Positions 1 through 9,889 are shown, counted from the stretch's first letter. The stretch is 64,000 nucleotides of DNA from Pseudomonadota bacterium (GCA_018261615.1 JAGTSE010000003.1:124001-188000); one strand, 5' to 3'. Notes: generated by a model from the sequence alone, not told the origin. Numbers and translations are program-made.

Positions 1-1
1 A

Positions 2-601
2 GCGGCACGCTGGCAGCGTAAGCTGCTGGAGACGCTGGCAATCTACCATGAGCAGCACCGAGAAGAGCCAGGACCTGGGCGCGAGCGCCTGCGACGCATG
101 GCGTTGCCGATGGAAGATGAAGCGCTGGTGCTCACGCTTATCGAACGGATGCGCGAGGCAGGTGACATTCACAGCCATCATGGCTGGCTACATCTGCCGG
201 ATCACAAAACCGGCTTCAGCGATGAACAGGCGCATCTTTGGCAAAAGGTGGCACCGCTGTTTGGTGACGAACCGTGGTGGGTGCGTGATCTGGCGTGCGA
301 AACAGCAAGCGACGAACAGACGATGCGCGGCGTGCTGCGGCAGGCCGCTCAGCAGGGGCTCATTACGGCGATCGTGAAAGATCGTTATTACCGTAACGAT
401 CGGATCGTCACCTTCGCCAGTATGATCCGCGATCTGGATCAGGCGCGTGGTTCCACCAGCGCCGCCGATTTCCGCGATACGCTGAACGTGGGACGCAAAC
501 TGGCGATTCAGATCCTGGAATATTTTGACCGCATTGGTTTTACCCGTCGACGCGGCAATGATCATATCCTGCGCGACAAAGCCCTTTTCCTGAAGGAGTA
601 A
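2..601 (+). CDS. selB: Selenocysteine-specific elongation factor SelB, C-terminal part (5' end outside window)
   Basis: SelB carries selenocysteyl-tRNA to the ribosome at in-frame UGA codons and binds the SECIS hairpin of the mRNA through its C-terminal winged-helix repeats. About 199 residues are visible, reading in frame from base 2 without interruption to the TAA at 599-601. An internal Met at base 98 is not the start, because coding similarity extends upstream to the window edge. The residues match the end of E. coli SelB, including the WWVRDLA helix, the DRYYRND segment and the GFTRRRGNDH wing near the C terminus. This is the RNA-binding end only; the GTPase domain lies outside the window. 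Family assignment is secure from recalled sequence. Confidence 0.93.
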   Translation, partial: AARWQRKLLETLAIYHEQHREEPGPGRERLRRMALPMEDEALVLTLIERMREAGDIHSHHGWLHLPDHKTGFSDEQAHLWQKVAPLFGDEPWWVRDLACETASDEQTMRGVLRQAAQQGLITAIVKDRYYRNDRIVTFASMIRDLDQARGSTSAADFRDTLNVGRKLAIQILEYFDRIGFTRRRGNDHILRDKALFLKE

Positions 602-727
602 GCCCCAGGCAGAGCGCCAGAAATGTTCATGCAAATGACAAATCTAGTGTCTTTCCCCTCTGCGATCAAAGCGCGGCAGCGACGCTTTCGGCACTCTTGG
701 CTTTTTTAACGTCTGCTGGAGTGGAGA

Positions 728-1201
728 ATGAACTGTTTTATTATCGCCGATTCGGCAAAATGCATTGGCTGTCGCACTTGCGAAGTGGCCTGCGCGGTGT
801 CGCATCAGGATGATCAGGACTGCTCAACCCTCTCGGCTTCAACCTTTTCTGCCCGCATTCGGGTGGTGAAAACCGGTACATTTTCCACGGCAGTGACCTG
901 TCATCACTGCGAAGATGCGCCCTGCGCGAATGTCTGCCCGGTTGGCGCGATTCGTCGCGCCGACGGCGCGGTATTGGTGGAACAATCCCGCTGCATCGGC
1001 TGTAAAAGCTGCATGATCGCCTGCCCGTTTGGCGCGATGCAGGTGACGCGGGTTGACGCGCGGGCACAGGCGCTGAAGTGCGATCTGTGCCAGCACCGCG
1101 AAACCGGACCCGCCTGCGTGGAAGCTTGCCCGACCAGCGCCCTCAGTTGTGTGAACCCGTCGCAACTGCGCGAGCATCGTCTGCGAAGCCAGCTAGAGTA
1201 A
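728..1201 (+). CDS. ysaA: YsaA/HydN-type ferredoxin with four 4Fe-4S clusters
   Basis: A 157-residue electron-transfer protein. Sixteen cysteines fall in four cluster motifs: C12-C15-C18-C22, C58-C61-C66-C70, C89-C92-C95-C99 and C118-C121-C130-C134. This is the layout of the HydN/DmsB/HycB family of polyferredoxin subunits. There is no signal peptide, so it is cytoplasmic. A GGAG ribosome site lies just before the ATG. In E. coli the homologue (YsaA) sits beside avtA as here, and its redox partner is not established; I see no oxidoreductase catalytic subunit next to it. It starts 126 bp after selB on the same strand and could be read through from it or have its own promoter. HydN itself is a close alternative name. 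Confidence 0.85.
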   Translation: MNCFIIADSAKCIGCRTCEVACAVSHQDDQDCSTLSASTFSARIRVVKTGTFSTAVTCHHCEDAPCANVCPVGAIRRADGAVLVEQSRCIGCKSCMIACPFGAMQVTRVDARAQALKCDLCQHRETGPACVEACPTSALSCVNPSQLREHRLRSQLE

Positions 1202-1269
1202 GCCGTTAACGTTCCACGTCAGCGTCAGGCTGTGGCGTCAGTTGCGCATATGGCTGTTTTAAACGCTTT

Positions 1270-2526
1270 TCAGGCCTCGTTTTCTTGCCAGGCTTTTTCA
1301 ACCTCTTCGGCGAGAATTTTCACCCCGGCTTCGATAAGCGCTGGTTTTGGCACATAGTTCATGCGCATGCACTGATGCGTGTGCGGCCAGGGTTTATCCA
1401 GTCCCGGGAAGAAGTAATCGCCCGGCACCATCAGCACGCCACGTTTTTTCAGGCGCTGATAAAGTAATTCGGTGCTGATGGGCAGATCCTTGAACCACAG
1501 CCAGAGGAAAATCGCCCCCTCTGGTTTATGGATCAGGCAGCGTTCCTCCGGCAGATAACGGCGCAGAACGGCGATGGTTTCCTGAACCCGCTGGTAATAA
1601 AACGGTTTGATCACATCTTTGGAGAGGCGCAGCAGGTCTTTGCGTTTAATCATCTCGCACATCATTGCCGGGCCGATACCGCCTGGCGCAAGGCTGATAA
1701 TGCCGTTCATATTGCGAATGGCGGAGATGATTTTATCGTTGGCGATGATAATACCGCAGCGACTGCCCGGCAGACCCAGCTTCGAAAGGCTCATGCACAG
1801 GATGATATTCGGGTTCCACAGCGGACGCGCTTCGCTAAAGATGATGCCCGGGAAAGGCACGCCGTAAGCGTTATCGATCACCAGCGGAATGTTGTGCTGA
1901 TTTGCCAGCACATCGAGTTTCATTAACTCTTCATCGGTGATCACGTTACCGGTAGGGTTGGTGGGCCGCGAGACGCAAATCATCCCGGTCTCTTCGCCAA
2001 TATGCAGATGTTCGAAATCGACATGGTATTTAAACTGGCCATCAGGCAGCAGTTCAATATTGGGCCGCGCCGAGACAAATAAGTCCTCTTCCAGCCCGGA
2101 ATCCGCGTAGCCGATGTACTCGGGCGCCAGTGGAAATAATACTTTTCTGGTAGTTCCATCGGCACGGCGGCCTGCAAAGAGATTGAACAAGTAGAAAAAC
2201 GCGCTCTGACTGCCATTTGTCAGTGCAATATTCTGCGGTTTAATATCCCAACCTAACTCTTCGCGCAGCATCCCAGCTAGTGCTGTAAGCAGCTCGGTTT
2301 TACCTTGCGGACCGTCATAATTGCACAGCGCATCAGTCGCTTTGCCGTTTTCTACCATCCCGGCAAGCAGGTTATGGAAGTAATCGGTCATGGCCGGGAT
2401 TTGTGCCGGGTTACCGCCGCCGAGCATGATAGCGCCGGGGGTGCGTAAACCGTCGTTGAGATCCTCCATCAGGCGTGTAATGCCTGCATGGCGGGTAAAT
2501 TTGTCGCCGAAAAGTGAAAATGTCAT
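1270..2526 (-). CDS. avtA: Valine-pyruvate aminotransferase
   Basis: AvtA (transaminase C) is a cytoplasmic PLP enzyme that interconverts valine and pyruvate with 2-oxoisovalerate and alanine, feeding alanine and branched-chain amino acid synthesis. The 418-residue product matches the E. coli protein (417 aa) almost end to end. Fold-type I aminotransferase features are clear: the GGGNPAQIP N-terminal segment, the SRPTNPTGN substrate/PLP loop, the VIDNAYG segment with the PLP-contacting Asp, and SLSKLGLPGSRCG with the Schiff-base Lys near residue 247. It lies downstream of malS on the same strand with a 149-bp gap, so it probably has its own promoter. A short inverted repeat (2531-2539 with 2578-2586) lies in its leader; its role is unknown. 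Confidence 0.96.
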   Translation of the reverse strand: MTFSLFGDKFTRHAGITRLMEDLNDGLRTPGAIMLGGGNPAQIPAMTDYFHNLLAGMVENGKATDALCNYDGPQGKTELLTALAGMLREELGWDIKPQNIALTNGSQSAFFYLFNLFAGRRADGTTRKVLFPLAPEYIGYADSGLEEDLFVSARPNIELLPDGQFKYHVDFEHLHIGEETGMICVSRPTNPTGNVITDEELMKLDVLANQHNIPLVIDNAYGVPFPGIIFSEARPLWNPNIILCMSLSKLGLPGSRCGIIIANDKIISAIRNMNGIISLAPGGIGPAMMCEMIKRKDLLRLSKDVIKPFYYQRVQETIAVLRRYLPEERCLIHKPEGAIFLWLWFKDLPISTELLYQRLKKRGVLMVPGDYFFPGLDKPWPHTHQCMRMNYVPKPALIEAGVKILAEEVEKAWQENEA

Positions 2527-2675
2527 CGCTACTGCTCTGTCAGGCTACTGTTCAAAGTGGCTAACCATAACGCTCCGCAGAGCAGTGTGCAAATTGCCGC
2601 ACTGTGACGATTTTAAATTTTCATACTAATTCTATCTTTATTTGTGGCATAACATGCTGACATTTGCCTTATGAC

Positions 2676-4712
2676 TCAGTGTGGGGGCGCGCCTGCCCAG
2701 ACAACCATTACTTTGTCTTCTCCTTGCTCGCGAACGAACCCATATCCTTGCGGCAATGTCAGCGTGGTTTGTTTTCCCGCGCCCAGTGCCGGATGGCGCG
2801 CGCGGAACTGGCCCAGCGTTTGCCAGTGGCGCAGGCTTTGCGCCGCTTTGCCGTCAAAATCCTGCCAGTTCATGTCCGAACGCGTGCCTTGCAGCGGATC
2901 GGATCCCGTGGGGCCAAACGGACGTGCGGATTCATCGCCATAGAAGATTTGCACCGCGCCTGGCGCAAGCAATAACAGCTCTGCCGATTGTTGTCCGCCT
3001 TCGCGGAACAGGCGGGTATCGTGCGAGGAGAGATAACTGAGGGCGTTAAAGCTTTGCAGCTTGTCCGCCATTTGCTGCCAGACAGTATCCATATTTGCCA
3101 GGCACGACACGGCGCTGGCGGCCTGCTCCTGATAATCAAAATTGATCATCGCGTCGAAACCGTGGTCGTAGTAAGCGCTGCGCATGATGCCGTGGCCCCA
3201 GGATTCACCGGTCATCCAGAATGGCGCATCATCGATTTTCTTCTGCGGGTTGGCTTTTTTCCACTCAGCCAGTGCCTCTGTCGCCTGGGTTTTGAGCTGC
3301 TGCCAGGCTGCCAGCTCAACGTGTTTGGCGGTATCAACGCGAAAACCGTCGATACCATAATCGCGCACCCACTGACTGAGCCAGTGAGTCAGATAATCTC
3401 GCGGCGTGTAACCGGCTATTTCCCGCGCGTTGGTGTCCGGTTTATGTTGGTAGAAGACGGGCAAGCCGGATGGCGTGGTCGACTCTGTTTTCAGATCCGG
3501 CAAGAACGCCAGCGACATGGTCTGATCGTCAAAACCAGGGTTGTCATAATCACCGATATCGGTGCGGATCCAGTTTTTGCCCCACCAGTTTTGCCACGCT
3601 GTTTTATCGCTGAAGTTGATGTAATCATTGAAACTGTGCCACGTCTGGCCAGCGGCGGGCTTCCAGTCTGTCCAGTGCTCGCCGAGGATTTTGCTCCGTT
3701 CATCCTCTTTCAGATAAAGCGCGCCAAACTGATATGTCTGCATATCTGCAAGTGTGGCGTAGCCGGTGTGGTTCATCACCACGTCAAACAACACGCGGAT
3801 GCCGCGTCGGTGCGCTTCATCGACCAGCGTGCGTAAATCCTCTTCGCGGCCTATATTGGCATCCAGCCGCGTCCAGTCTTGCGTGTAGTAACCGTGGTAG
3901 GCGTAATGGGGAAAATCACCTTTCGTGCCGCCGCCTACCCAGCCATGGATCTGCTCCAGCGGCGAGCTTATCCATAACGCATTCACGCCCAGTTGCTGCA
4001 AATAATTGAGTTTACTGGTCAGCCCTTGAAGATCGCCGCCGTGGAAGGTACCGATCTCCTGCATGCCATCTTTGTGTCGCCCGTAGCTGTTGTCGTTTGA
4101 TGGGGCGCCATTCACATAACGGTCGGTTAAAACAAAATAGACGGTGGCGTTATGCCACTGGAAGGGCGCCGGGCCATTGGTTTCGGCGTTTTCTAACAGC
4201 AGCAGCCCGTCGCTCTTTGCCGCAGGCTGAAGGGTGATTTTGCCGTTGCGGACAGTGGCGGTTTGCTGGCTGTAGAAATCGCGCACCTGGCTGCCTTCCG
4301 GGAACGTGGCACCGACGTCTATCGTCAGCGGTTTATCGCTGCGCACCGGGCACTGGCGCGCCATGTTTGCACGGGCGTCGGTGTTCTCGCTTTTCACGCT
4401 CAGTAACAGAGTGGGCGTGCCGGAACGGGTATCGAGCTGCAACTGGTAATTGCCGTCGCGGAAAATGCGCCACTGCGGCGCGCTGCCTGCGCAAGGAACC
4501 AGGGACAGCATCTGGTTGAGCTTCACCTCTTCAGCAGGTTGCCAGCATTGCTGGTCCTCCTGCAATGTGAGCGGATAAGCTCCTTTTTTCAGCGTCGCCT
4601 GGCTACGCCACAGACCAGTGCCATCGTTGGTTAAGGCGGGGAAACGGCTGGCGGACCAGTCGGCGAAGGTGAAGCAGGGTATAAAAAGCAGTGAAAGCGC
4701 GGCGTGTTTCAT
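2676..4712 (-). CDS. malS: Periplasmic alpha-amylase
   Basis: MalS hydrolyses maltodextrins in the periplasm, chiefly releasing maltohexaose for uptake. The 678-residue product (E. coli 676) begins with a short signal peptide (MKHAALSLLFIPCFTFA, then DWS). An N-terminal beta-rich region of about 180 residues precedes a GH13 barrel with the expected motifs: DVVMNH at 310-315, GFRVD with nucleophile Asp460, the acid/base Glu503 in TGESWG, and SSHD with Asp565. Cysteines in the N-terminal part fit the disulfide-containing MalS type. A GGGA ribosome site precedes the ATG. It is divergent from bax. In E. coli malS is activated by MalT; possible MalT boxes lie upstream here. Confidence 0.96.
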   Translation of the reverse strand: MKHAALSLLFIPCFTFADWSASRFPALTNDGTGLWRSQATLKKGAYPLTLQEDQQCWQPAEEVKLNQMLSLVPCAGSAPQWRIFRDGNYQLQLDTRSGTPTLLLSVKSENTDARANMARQCPVRSDKPLTIDVGATFPEGSQVRDFYSQQTATVRNGKITLQPAAKSDGLLLLENAETNGPAPFQWHNATVYFVLTDRYVNGAPSNDNSYGRHKDGMQEIGTFHGGDLQGLTSKLNYLQQLGVNALWISSPLEQIHGWVGGGTKGDFPHYAYHGYYTQDWTRLDANIGREEDLRTLVDEAHRRGIRVLFDVVMNHTGYATLADMQTYQFGALYLKEDERSKILGEHWTDWKPAAGQTWHSFNDYINFSDKTAWQNWWGKNWIRTDIGDYDNPGFDDQTMSLAFLPDLKTESTTPSGLPVFYQHKPDTNAREIAGYTPRDYLTHWLSQWVRDYGIDGFRVDTAKHVELAAWQQLKTQATEALAEWKKANPQKKIDDAPFWMTGESWGHGIMRSAYYDHGFDAMINFDYQEQAASAVSCLANMDTVWQQMADKLQSFNALSYLSSHDTRLFREGGQQSAELLLLAPGAVQIFYGDESARPFGPTGSDPLQGTRSDMNWQDFDGKAAQSLRHWQTLGQFRARHPALGAGKQTTLTLPQGYGFVREQGEDKVMVVWAGAPPH

Positions 4713-4767
4713 CTGATGTCCCGTTAACGGCGGTTTCTTTCAGTTTGCCATGCTGAAAACAGAGGCG

Positions 4768-4801
4768 ACTCATCCTGTGCGCGTTATCGCCAGGGAGGAG
4801 A
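4768..4801. promoter_or_regulatory. Candidate MalT boxes upstream of malS
   Basis: Two decamers resemble the MalT box consensus GGGGAKGAGG: AGGGAGGAGA at 4792-4801 on plus (8 of 10) and CAGGATGAGT at 4768-4777 on minus (7 of 10). They lie 56-90 bp upstream of the malS start. E. coli malS belongs to the MalT regulon, so sites are expected here. Matches of this quality occur by chance, so this is a weak call. Confidence 0.3.
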
Positions 4802-5026
4802 ACAACGGGTGAGTGATAAGCCACACAGAACGTCACAGATTTGCGATAACCACCACATTTATTACTCTCTGTCCATTTTCTACACAATTTCCTGGTGACA
4901 TGGTTTCGGAATTGGACTATTTCTGTACGTGCTCTTGTAAGCTATTTTTGGTATGATTCGAGGTTCAGCCCTCAAATTTATGCAAAAAGAAGGTGTTGGA
5001 ATGTTCATATCCGACCAGGAGACCTA

Positions 5027-5854
5027 ATGATATCGATACCCATGCGACGACCTGGGGCGACGATACTCATGTTTTTCACCCTTATATTTTCGGGTGGGGT
5101 GCTGGCAAAGACGCACACAGAAACAGCGAGTCACAAAGCCCATGTCACTAAGGCAAACCTAAAGAAGCAGGCAAGCAGTAAACAAGAGTATTCTCGCAAT
5201 AGTGTAAATAGCAGTTCACTTCCTGATTTGCGAAAATACCCTTCCGGAACCCCAAGGAAAAAAGCGTTTCTCCGGACAGTAATGCCTTACATCACCAGTA
5301 AAAACTCAGCGATTACCGCCGAGCGTAACTGGCTGCAAAAGAAACAGTACGAAAGCCAATGGTCGCCTGCCGAACGCACGCGCCTGAAGGATATTGCCAA
5401 CCGCTACAAAGTGAGCTGGTCCGGGAATACGCGCCGTATCCCCTGGAATACGCTACTGGAACGCGTGGACATTATTCCTGACAGCATGGTCGCTACCATG
5501 GCGGCGGCGGAAAGCGGCTGGGGTACCTCCAAACTGGCGCGTACCAACAACAATCTGTTTGGTATGAAGTGTGTCAAAGGTGCCTGTAAAAATGGCCCGG
5601 GCAAGGTGAAAGGCTATTCCCACTTTGAATCCCTGCAGGAGTCGGTGGAGGCCTACGTCACTAATCTGAACACGCACGCGGCTTATGCGTCGTTCCGTAA
5701 ATCCCGCGCACAGTTACGTAAGGCCGATCAGGAAGTGACGGCTTCAAACATGATTCATAAGCTGAAGGGTTACTCGACCCGCGGTGCGAGTTACAACAAC
5801 TACTTGTTTGCCATGTATCAGGACAATCAGCAGTTAATCGCCGCTCACATGTGA
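5027..5854 (+). CDS. bax: Bax, glucosaminidase-domain (FlgJ/LytG-type) protein
   Basis: Bax is a predicted exported peptidoglycan beta-N-acetylglucosaminidase; its exact role is not settled. The product is 275 residues (E. coli 274). The frame is open upstream from 4895, but the start is placed at 5027 because an AGGAG site lies 7 bases before it and the sequence MISIPMRRPG aligns with the E. coli N terminus. A signal peptide ending near SGGVLA is followed by a basic linker and a C-terminal glucosaminidase domain, with the catalytic-type Glu in AAAESGWGTSKLA and the NNLFGMKC motif. It is divergent from malS and convergent with xylR, and ends in a bidirectional terminator. Confidence 0.93.
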   Translation: MISIPMRRPGATILMFFTLIFSGGVLAKTHTETASHKAHVTKANLKKQASSKQEYSRNSVNSSSLPDLRKYPSGTPRKKAFLRTVMPYITSKNSAITAERNWLQKKQYESQWSPAERTRLKDIANRYKVSWSGNTRRIPWNTLLERVDIIPDSMVATMAAAESGWGTSKLARTNNNLFGMKCVKGACKNGPGKVKGYSHFESLQESVEAYVTNLNTHAAYASFRKSRAQLRKADQEVTASNMIHKLKGYSTRGASYNNYLFAMYQDNQQLIAAHM

Positions 5855-5870
5855 CTGTTTTCATTGATAA

Positions 5871-5900
5871 AACGCCTTCCATGTGGAAGGCGTTTTTCTT
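5871..5900. terminator. Bidirectional terminator between bax and xylR
   Basis: A perfect 10-bp stem (AACGCCTTCC, loop ATGT, GGAAGGCGTT) is followed by a T-rich run on plus and preceded by an A-rich run, so it can serve convergent bax and xylR. It lies 16 bp after the bax stop and next to the xylR stop. Confidence 0.85.
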
Positions 5901-5904
5901 TGCG

Positions 5905-7083
5905 TTATATCAGCACTTCGCTGTAGCGGTCACGGTAGTCTTTTGGTGTGCTGTCGTACTCTTTGCGGAAGACGGAATAAAAATATTGCAGCGATGGATA
6001 GCCGCACATCTGTGAAATCTCGTTGATCGAGAGCGACGTTGAAATCAGCAGACTACGCGCTTTTTCCAGTTTCTCCGCGTGGATCATCGCATGAATGGTT
6101 TCCCCGACTTCCTCTTTAAAGCGCTTCTCCAGATTGGAACGCGAAATACCGACAGCATCCAGTACCTGATCGACCTTGATCCCCTTGCAGGCATGATTAC
6201 GGATGTAGTGCATCGCCTGGATGACCGCCGGATCGTTCAGCGACCGGTAATCAGTCGAACGTCGTTCCACCACCCGCACCGGCGGCACCAGCAGCCGCTG
6301 AAGCGGTAGGGTTTCGCTATCCAGCAGACGATGCAGCAATTTCGCCGCCTGATAGCCCATCTGCCGCGTGCCCTGCGCTACGGAAGAGAGAGCGACGCGG
6401 GAGAGATAGCGGGTCAGCTCTTCATTATCGATGCCAATCACGCACAGCTTTTCCGGCACCGGAATATGCAGATGGTCGCACACTTGCAGAACGTGGCGGG
6501 CGCGGGCGTCGGTAACGGCAATGATGCCGGTTTGCGGCGGTAGCGTTTGTAGCCAGTCGGCGAGCCGGTTCTGCGCGTGCTGCCAGTTTTCCGGCGCGGT
6601 GGTCAGCCCCTGATAGACCACACCACGGTATTTCTCCTGCGCGACAAGCTGGCAAAAAGCATATTCACGCTCTGCAGCCCAGCGCTTACTGCTGGAAGCG
6701 GGCAGGCCGTAAAAGGCAAAACGGTGTACGCCTTTCTCTTTCAAATGCAGGAACGCGCTCTCAACCAGCGCGTGATTGTCGGTGGCGATGTAATGGACCG
6801 CAGGGTAGCTTTCCGGTGTGTGATAGGAACCGCCAACGCCGACGATCGGGACGTCAACATCGGTCAGTACCTGTTCTATTTCCGGGTCGTCGTAATCGGC
6901 AATAACACCATCGCCGACCCACTCTTTAATATTTTCAATGCGCGCACGGAAATCTTCCTCGATAAAGATATCCCACTCGGATTGCGACGCCTGCAAATAC
7001 TCGCCTACGCCCTCGACAACCTGGCGGTCATAGGCTTTATTGGCATTAAATAACAGCGTGATGCGATGGCGTTTTTCAAACAT
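5905..7083 (-). CDS. xylR: Xylose operon activator XylR (AraC family)
   Basis: XylR binds D-xylose and activates the divergent xylAB and xylFGH promoters. The 392-residue product equals the E. coli length. The N-terminal two thirds is a LacI-like periplasmic-binding fold (FNANKAYDRQVVEG near the start, VIGIDNEELTRYLS near residue 220). The last 100 residues hold a double helix-turn-helix of the AraC family (VDQVLDAVGISRSNLEKRFK and LSINEISQMCGY followed by YFYSVFRKEY). It lies 105 bp downstream of xylH on the same strand, separated by a strong hairpin. In E. coli xylR has a weak promoter of its own and is also reached by read-through from xylFGH. Confidence 0.97.
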   Translation of the reverse strand: MFEKRHRITLLFNANKAYDRQVVEGVGEYLQASQSEWDIFIEEDFRARIENIKEWVGDGVIADYDDPEIEQVLTDVDVPIVGVGGSYHTPESYPAVHYIATDNHALVESAFLHLKEKGVHRFAFYGLPASSSKRWAAEREYAFCQLVAQEKYRGVVYQGLTTAPENWQHAQNRLADWLQTLPPQTGIIAVTDARARHVLQVCDHLHIPVPEKLCVIGIDNEELTRYLSRVALSSVAQGTRQMGYQAAKLLHRLLDSETLPLQRLLVPPVRVVERRSTDYRSLNDPAVIQAMHYIRNHACKGIKVDQVLDAVGISRSNLEKRFKEEVGETIHAMIHAEKLEKARSLLISTSLSINEISQMCGYPSLQYFYSVFRKEYDSTPKDYRDRYSEVLI

Positions 7084-7130
7084 GTCTCTGGGATTCCTGG
7101 CTTTCCACCTATTCTGATTATCATATCCAG

Positions 7131-7163
7131 CACACTGCCGGATAAAAAAGATCCGGCAGTGTG
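7131..7163. repeat. 13-bp perfect hairpin between xylH and xylR
   Basis: The arm CACACTGCCGGAT (7131-7143) pairs perfectly with 7151-7163 around a 7-base loop AAAAAAG. On the minus transcript the U run lies in the loop, not after the stem, so it does not look like a standard terminator. It could protect the 3' end of the xylFGH message or partly separate it from xylR. Confidence 0.75.
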
Positions 7164-7188
7164 ATCGCGCCTGTATTCATCACTCTTT

Positions 7189-8370
7189 TCAGGCCCGGCG
7201 TTTGGTCGCGGAATCCATCCACACCGCCAGCAGTAAAATCGCGCCTTTGACGATGTATTGCCAGAAGGTGGGCACATCCATCATGCTCATGCCGTTATCC
7301 AGCGAGGCCATAATAAATGCCCCCATTACGGCACCCGCAACGCTACCAATCCCGCCTGCGAGGCTGGTGCCGCCAATTACACAGGCGGCAATGGCGTCCA
7401 ACTCGGCGATATTCCCTGCCGAAGGCGAACCCGCGCCGAGGCGTGAACTGAGGATTAACCCGGCGATTGCTACCATCAAACCGTTGATGGCAAATACCGC
7501 CAGCTTGGTACGTTCAACGTTGATACCGGAAAGCCGGGCGGCTTCCAGGTTGCCACCGATGGCGTAAATCCGGCGGCCAAACGCGGTTCGCGTGGCCATA
7601 AACATCCCGGCCAGCAGAAGAAATGCCAGCAGCAGCACCGGCGTGGGAACGCCGCGATAATCATTGAGCAGCCAGATAGCACCCAGCACAATCACTGCGA
7701 TAAGCACCTGACGGCTAATCGCGCTGGTGGAGGCTGGTATTGTGAGGCCGAGCGACTGGCGGCGCAATCGTCCGCGCCATTGCCAGAGCACAAACACCAC
7801 CATGCCCAGAACGCCGACGCCGAAACCAACACTGTCTGGCAGGTAGCTTTGGCCGATTTGCGACATCGCCGCACTGGTGGGAGAAACCGTGGTGCCGTTG
7901 GTGATGCCGATTAACACGCCGCGAAACGCCAGCATACCGGCGAGGGTGACGATGAATGACGGCACTTTGCGGTAGGCCACCCACCAGCCATTCCATGCGC
8001 CCAGCAGCAGGCCGAGTACCAGCGTTACCGCCACGGTAAGTGGCAGCGGCCAACCGAGCCAGACATCAAAAATCGCCGCTGCGCCGCCGAGCAGGCCCAT
8101 CATTGAGCCAACGGAGAGGTCAATTTCTGCGGAAATAATGACGAACACCATACCGACCGCCAGAATACCGGTGATAGCGGTCTGGCGTAGCAAGTTAGAG
8201 ATATTGCGCGCGCTCAGGTAAGCGCCATCGGTCATACCGGTGAAAAACAGCATGATCACCACGATGGCAGCAATCATGACAAAGACCTGTAAGTTGAGGG
8301 ATTTCAGACCGGAAAATATGCCCGGTGAGACCGTGGATAGCTTCATTTCAGACGGGTTGCTTTTCGACAT
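7189..8370 (-). CDS. xylH: D-xylose ABC transporter permease XylH
   Basis: XylH is the inner-membrane permease of the high-affinity XylFGH D-xylose importer. The 393-residue product equals the E. coli length and is rich in hydrophobic segments from residue 28 onward. It carries the RbsC/XylH signature ([18 protein letters not shown], then [13 protein letters not shown] near the C terminus). The start is supported by a GGAG site 8 bases upstream, inside the end of xylG; the two genes overlap by 23 bp, which suggests translational coupling. Transcription runs xylF-xylG-xylH and probably on into xylR. Confidence 0.97.
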   Translation of the reverse strand: MSKSNPSEMKLSTVSPGIFSGLKSLNLQVFVMIAAIVVIMLFFTGMTDGAYLSARNISNLLRQTAITGILAVGMVFVIISAEIDLSVGSMMGLLGGAAAIFDVWLGWPLPLTVAVTLVLGLLLGAWNGWWVAYRKVPSFIVTLAGMLAFRGVLIGITNGTTVSPTSAAMSQIGQSYLPDSVGFGVGVLGMVVFVLWQWRGRLRRQSLGLTIPASTSAISRQVLIAVIVLGAIWLLNDYRGVPTPVLLLAFLLLAGMFMATRTAFGRRIYAIGGNLEAARLSGINVERTKLAVFAINGLMVAIAGLILSSRLGAGSPSAGNIAELDAIAACVIGGTSLAGGIGSVAGAVMGAFIMASLDNGMSMMDVPTFWQYIVKGAILLLAVWMDSATKRRA

Positions 8371-9889
8371 GATGTTCGCTCCTCAGTGCCGCTTCCATGA
8401 CCTGCTCCTGGGTCAGATTACGATTGATAAGATCGGCTTTCAGCTTGCCCTCATGCATCACCAGCACCCTGTCGCTTAAGCCCAGCACTTCGGGCAGCTC
8501 GGATGAGATAACGATGACGGCAATCCCTTGCTGCACCAGTTGGTTAATGAGTTTGTAGATTTCATACTTCGCGCCGATATCAATACCGCGCGTCGGTTCG
8601 TCGAGGATTAAAATGCGTGGGTTGAGCAGCAGGCAGCGGGCCAATATCGCCTTTTGCTGATTGCCGCCGCTGAGGCGACCAATGGCAAGCGCTGGCGATG
8701 AGGTTTTAACTTTCAACCGTTGTAGAGACTGCAAAATGCAGGCCTGTTCTGCCGCATCGTCCAGGCTGCTGAGCGCGCCGGTAAACTGATCCAGCGCCGC
8801 AAGGGTAATATTTTTTCCCACCGCCATAACTGGCACGATGCCATCTTTTTTGCGATCTTCCGGCACCATCGCAATGCCGTGCGCAATGGCCCGCTGGCAG
8901 TTGTGGATCTCCACCTGCTTGCCATCAAGGTAAATCGCGCCCTCCCAGCGGCCGGGCCACACGCCGAACAGGCACTGCACGGCTTCGGTTCTGCCTGCGC
9001 CGACTAACCCGGCGATACCGAGTATTTCACCGCGTTTCAGGCTGAAGGATACGTCGTTGACGCGTTTAATATGGCGATTAACCGGGTGCCAGGCGGTCAG
9101 GTGTTCAACGCGCAGGATCTCCGTGCCGGTAGTATGTGGCTCGTTGGGATAAAGCGCTGTGAGCTCGCGACCAACCATCATGGTGATGATGTCATCTTCG
9201 CTCATGCCCGTTGCATCGCGGGTACCGATATGTTTGCCATCGCGAATGACGCAAATCACGTCAGATATCGCTTTGACTTCATTGAGTTTATGAGAAATGT
9301 AGATACAGGCGATATCATGGTTACGCAGGTCGCGGATGATATCCAGCAGCACCGCGGTTTCCTGTTCGGTAAGCGAGGCCGTCGGCTCATCCAGAATAAG
9401 CAGCCGCACCTGCTTATTCAGCGCTTTGGCAATCTCCACCAGTTGCTGCTGCCCCAGTCCTAAATCGCCTACCCGGGTGTCCGGTGAAATGGCCAGCTTC
9501 ACCTGGTTAAGGAGTTTTTCGCAACGCAGCGTCATCAGGTCGTAATCCATCACGCCATTACGGGTGATTTCCGCGCCGAGGAAGATATTTTCCAGCACCG
9601 TCAGGTGCTTCACCAACGCCAGTTCCTGGTGAATAATGGCGATACCTTTACGTTCGGTGTCGCGGATATGGCTGGCCTGCAAGGTTTCGCCGGCAAACAC
9701 GATCTCCCCGTCGTAGCTGCCCGCCGGGTAGATCCCGCACAGGACTTTCATCAGTGTTGATTTACCGGAACCATTCTCGCCGCACAGTGATAACACTTCG
9801 CCAGCATTCAATCGCAGGCTGACATTATCAATGGCTTTCACAGCACCAAAGGCTTTGGTGATGTTTTTCATTTCGAGTAAATAAGGCAT
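8348..9889 (-). CDS. xylG: D-xylose ABC transporter ATP-binding protein XylG
   Basis: XylG is the tandem ATPase that powers xylose import. The 513-residue product has two ABC domains. The first has Walker [10 protein letters not shown] near residue 40, an LGLGQQQ signature and Walker [10 protein letters not shown]. The second has the degenerate GLVGAGRTE Walker A typical of sugar importers of the RbsA/MglA class, a good LSGGNQQK signature and [15 protein letters not shown] site precedes the ATG. It lies 87 bp after xylF and overlaps xylH by 23 bp. Confidence 0.97.
   Translation of the reverse strand: MPYLLEMKNITKAFGAVKAIDNVSLRLNAGEVLSLCGENGSGKSTLMKVLCGIYPAGSYDGEIVFAGETLQASHIRDTERKGIAIIHQELALVKHLTVLENIFLGAEITRNGVMDYDLMTLRCEKLLNQVKLAISPDTRVGDLGLGQQQLVEIAKALNKQVRLLILDEPTASLTEQETAVLLDIIRDLRNHDIACIYISHKLNEVKAISDVICVIRDGKHIGTRDATGMSEDDIITMMVGRELTALYPNEPHTTGTEILRVEHLTAWHPVNRHIKRVNDVSFSLKRGEILGIAGLVGAGRTEAVQCLFGVWPGRWEGAIYLDGKQVEIHNCQRAIAHGIAMVPEDRKKDGIVPVMAVGKNITLAALDQFTGALSSLDDAAEQACILQSLQRLKVKTSSPALAIGRLSGGNQQKAILARCLLLNPRILILDEPTRGIDIGAKYEIYKLINQLVQQGIAVIVISSELPEVLGLSDRVLVMHEGKLKADLINRNLTQEQVMEAALRSEHHVEKQPV

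Noticed and set aside
98..601. Separate gene starting at the Met at base 98
   Set aside because: The same frame continues upstream to the window edge with SelB similarity, so this is an internal Met.
690..701. GGCACTCTTGGC resembling a sigma-54 promoter before ysaA
   Set aside because: The spacing between the GG and GC elements is 8 instead of 10 bases.
2531..2586. Inverted repeat ACTGCTCTG / CAGAGCAGT in the avtA leader as an attenuator
   Set aside because: The arms are 38 bases apart and no T run follows; a regulatory role is unsupported.
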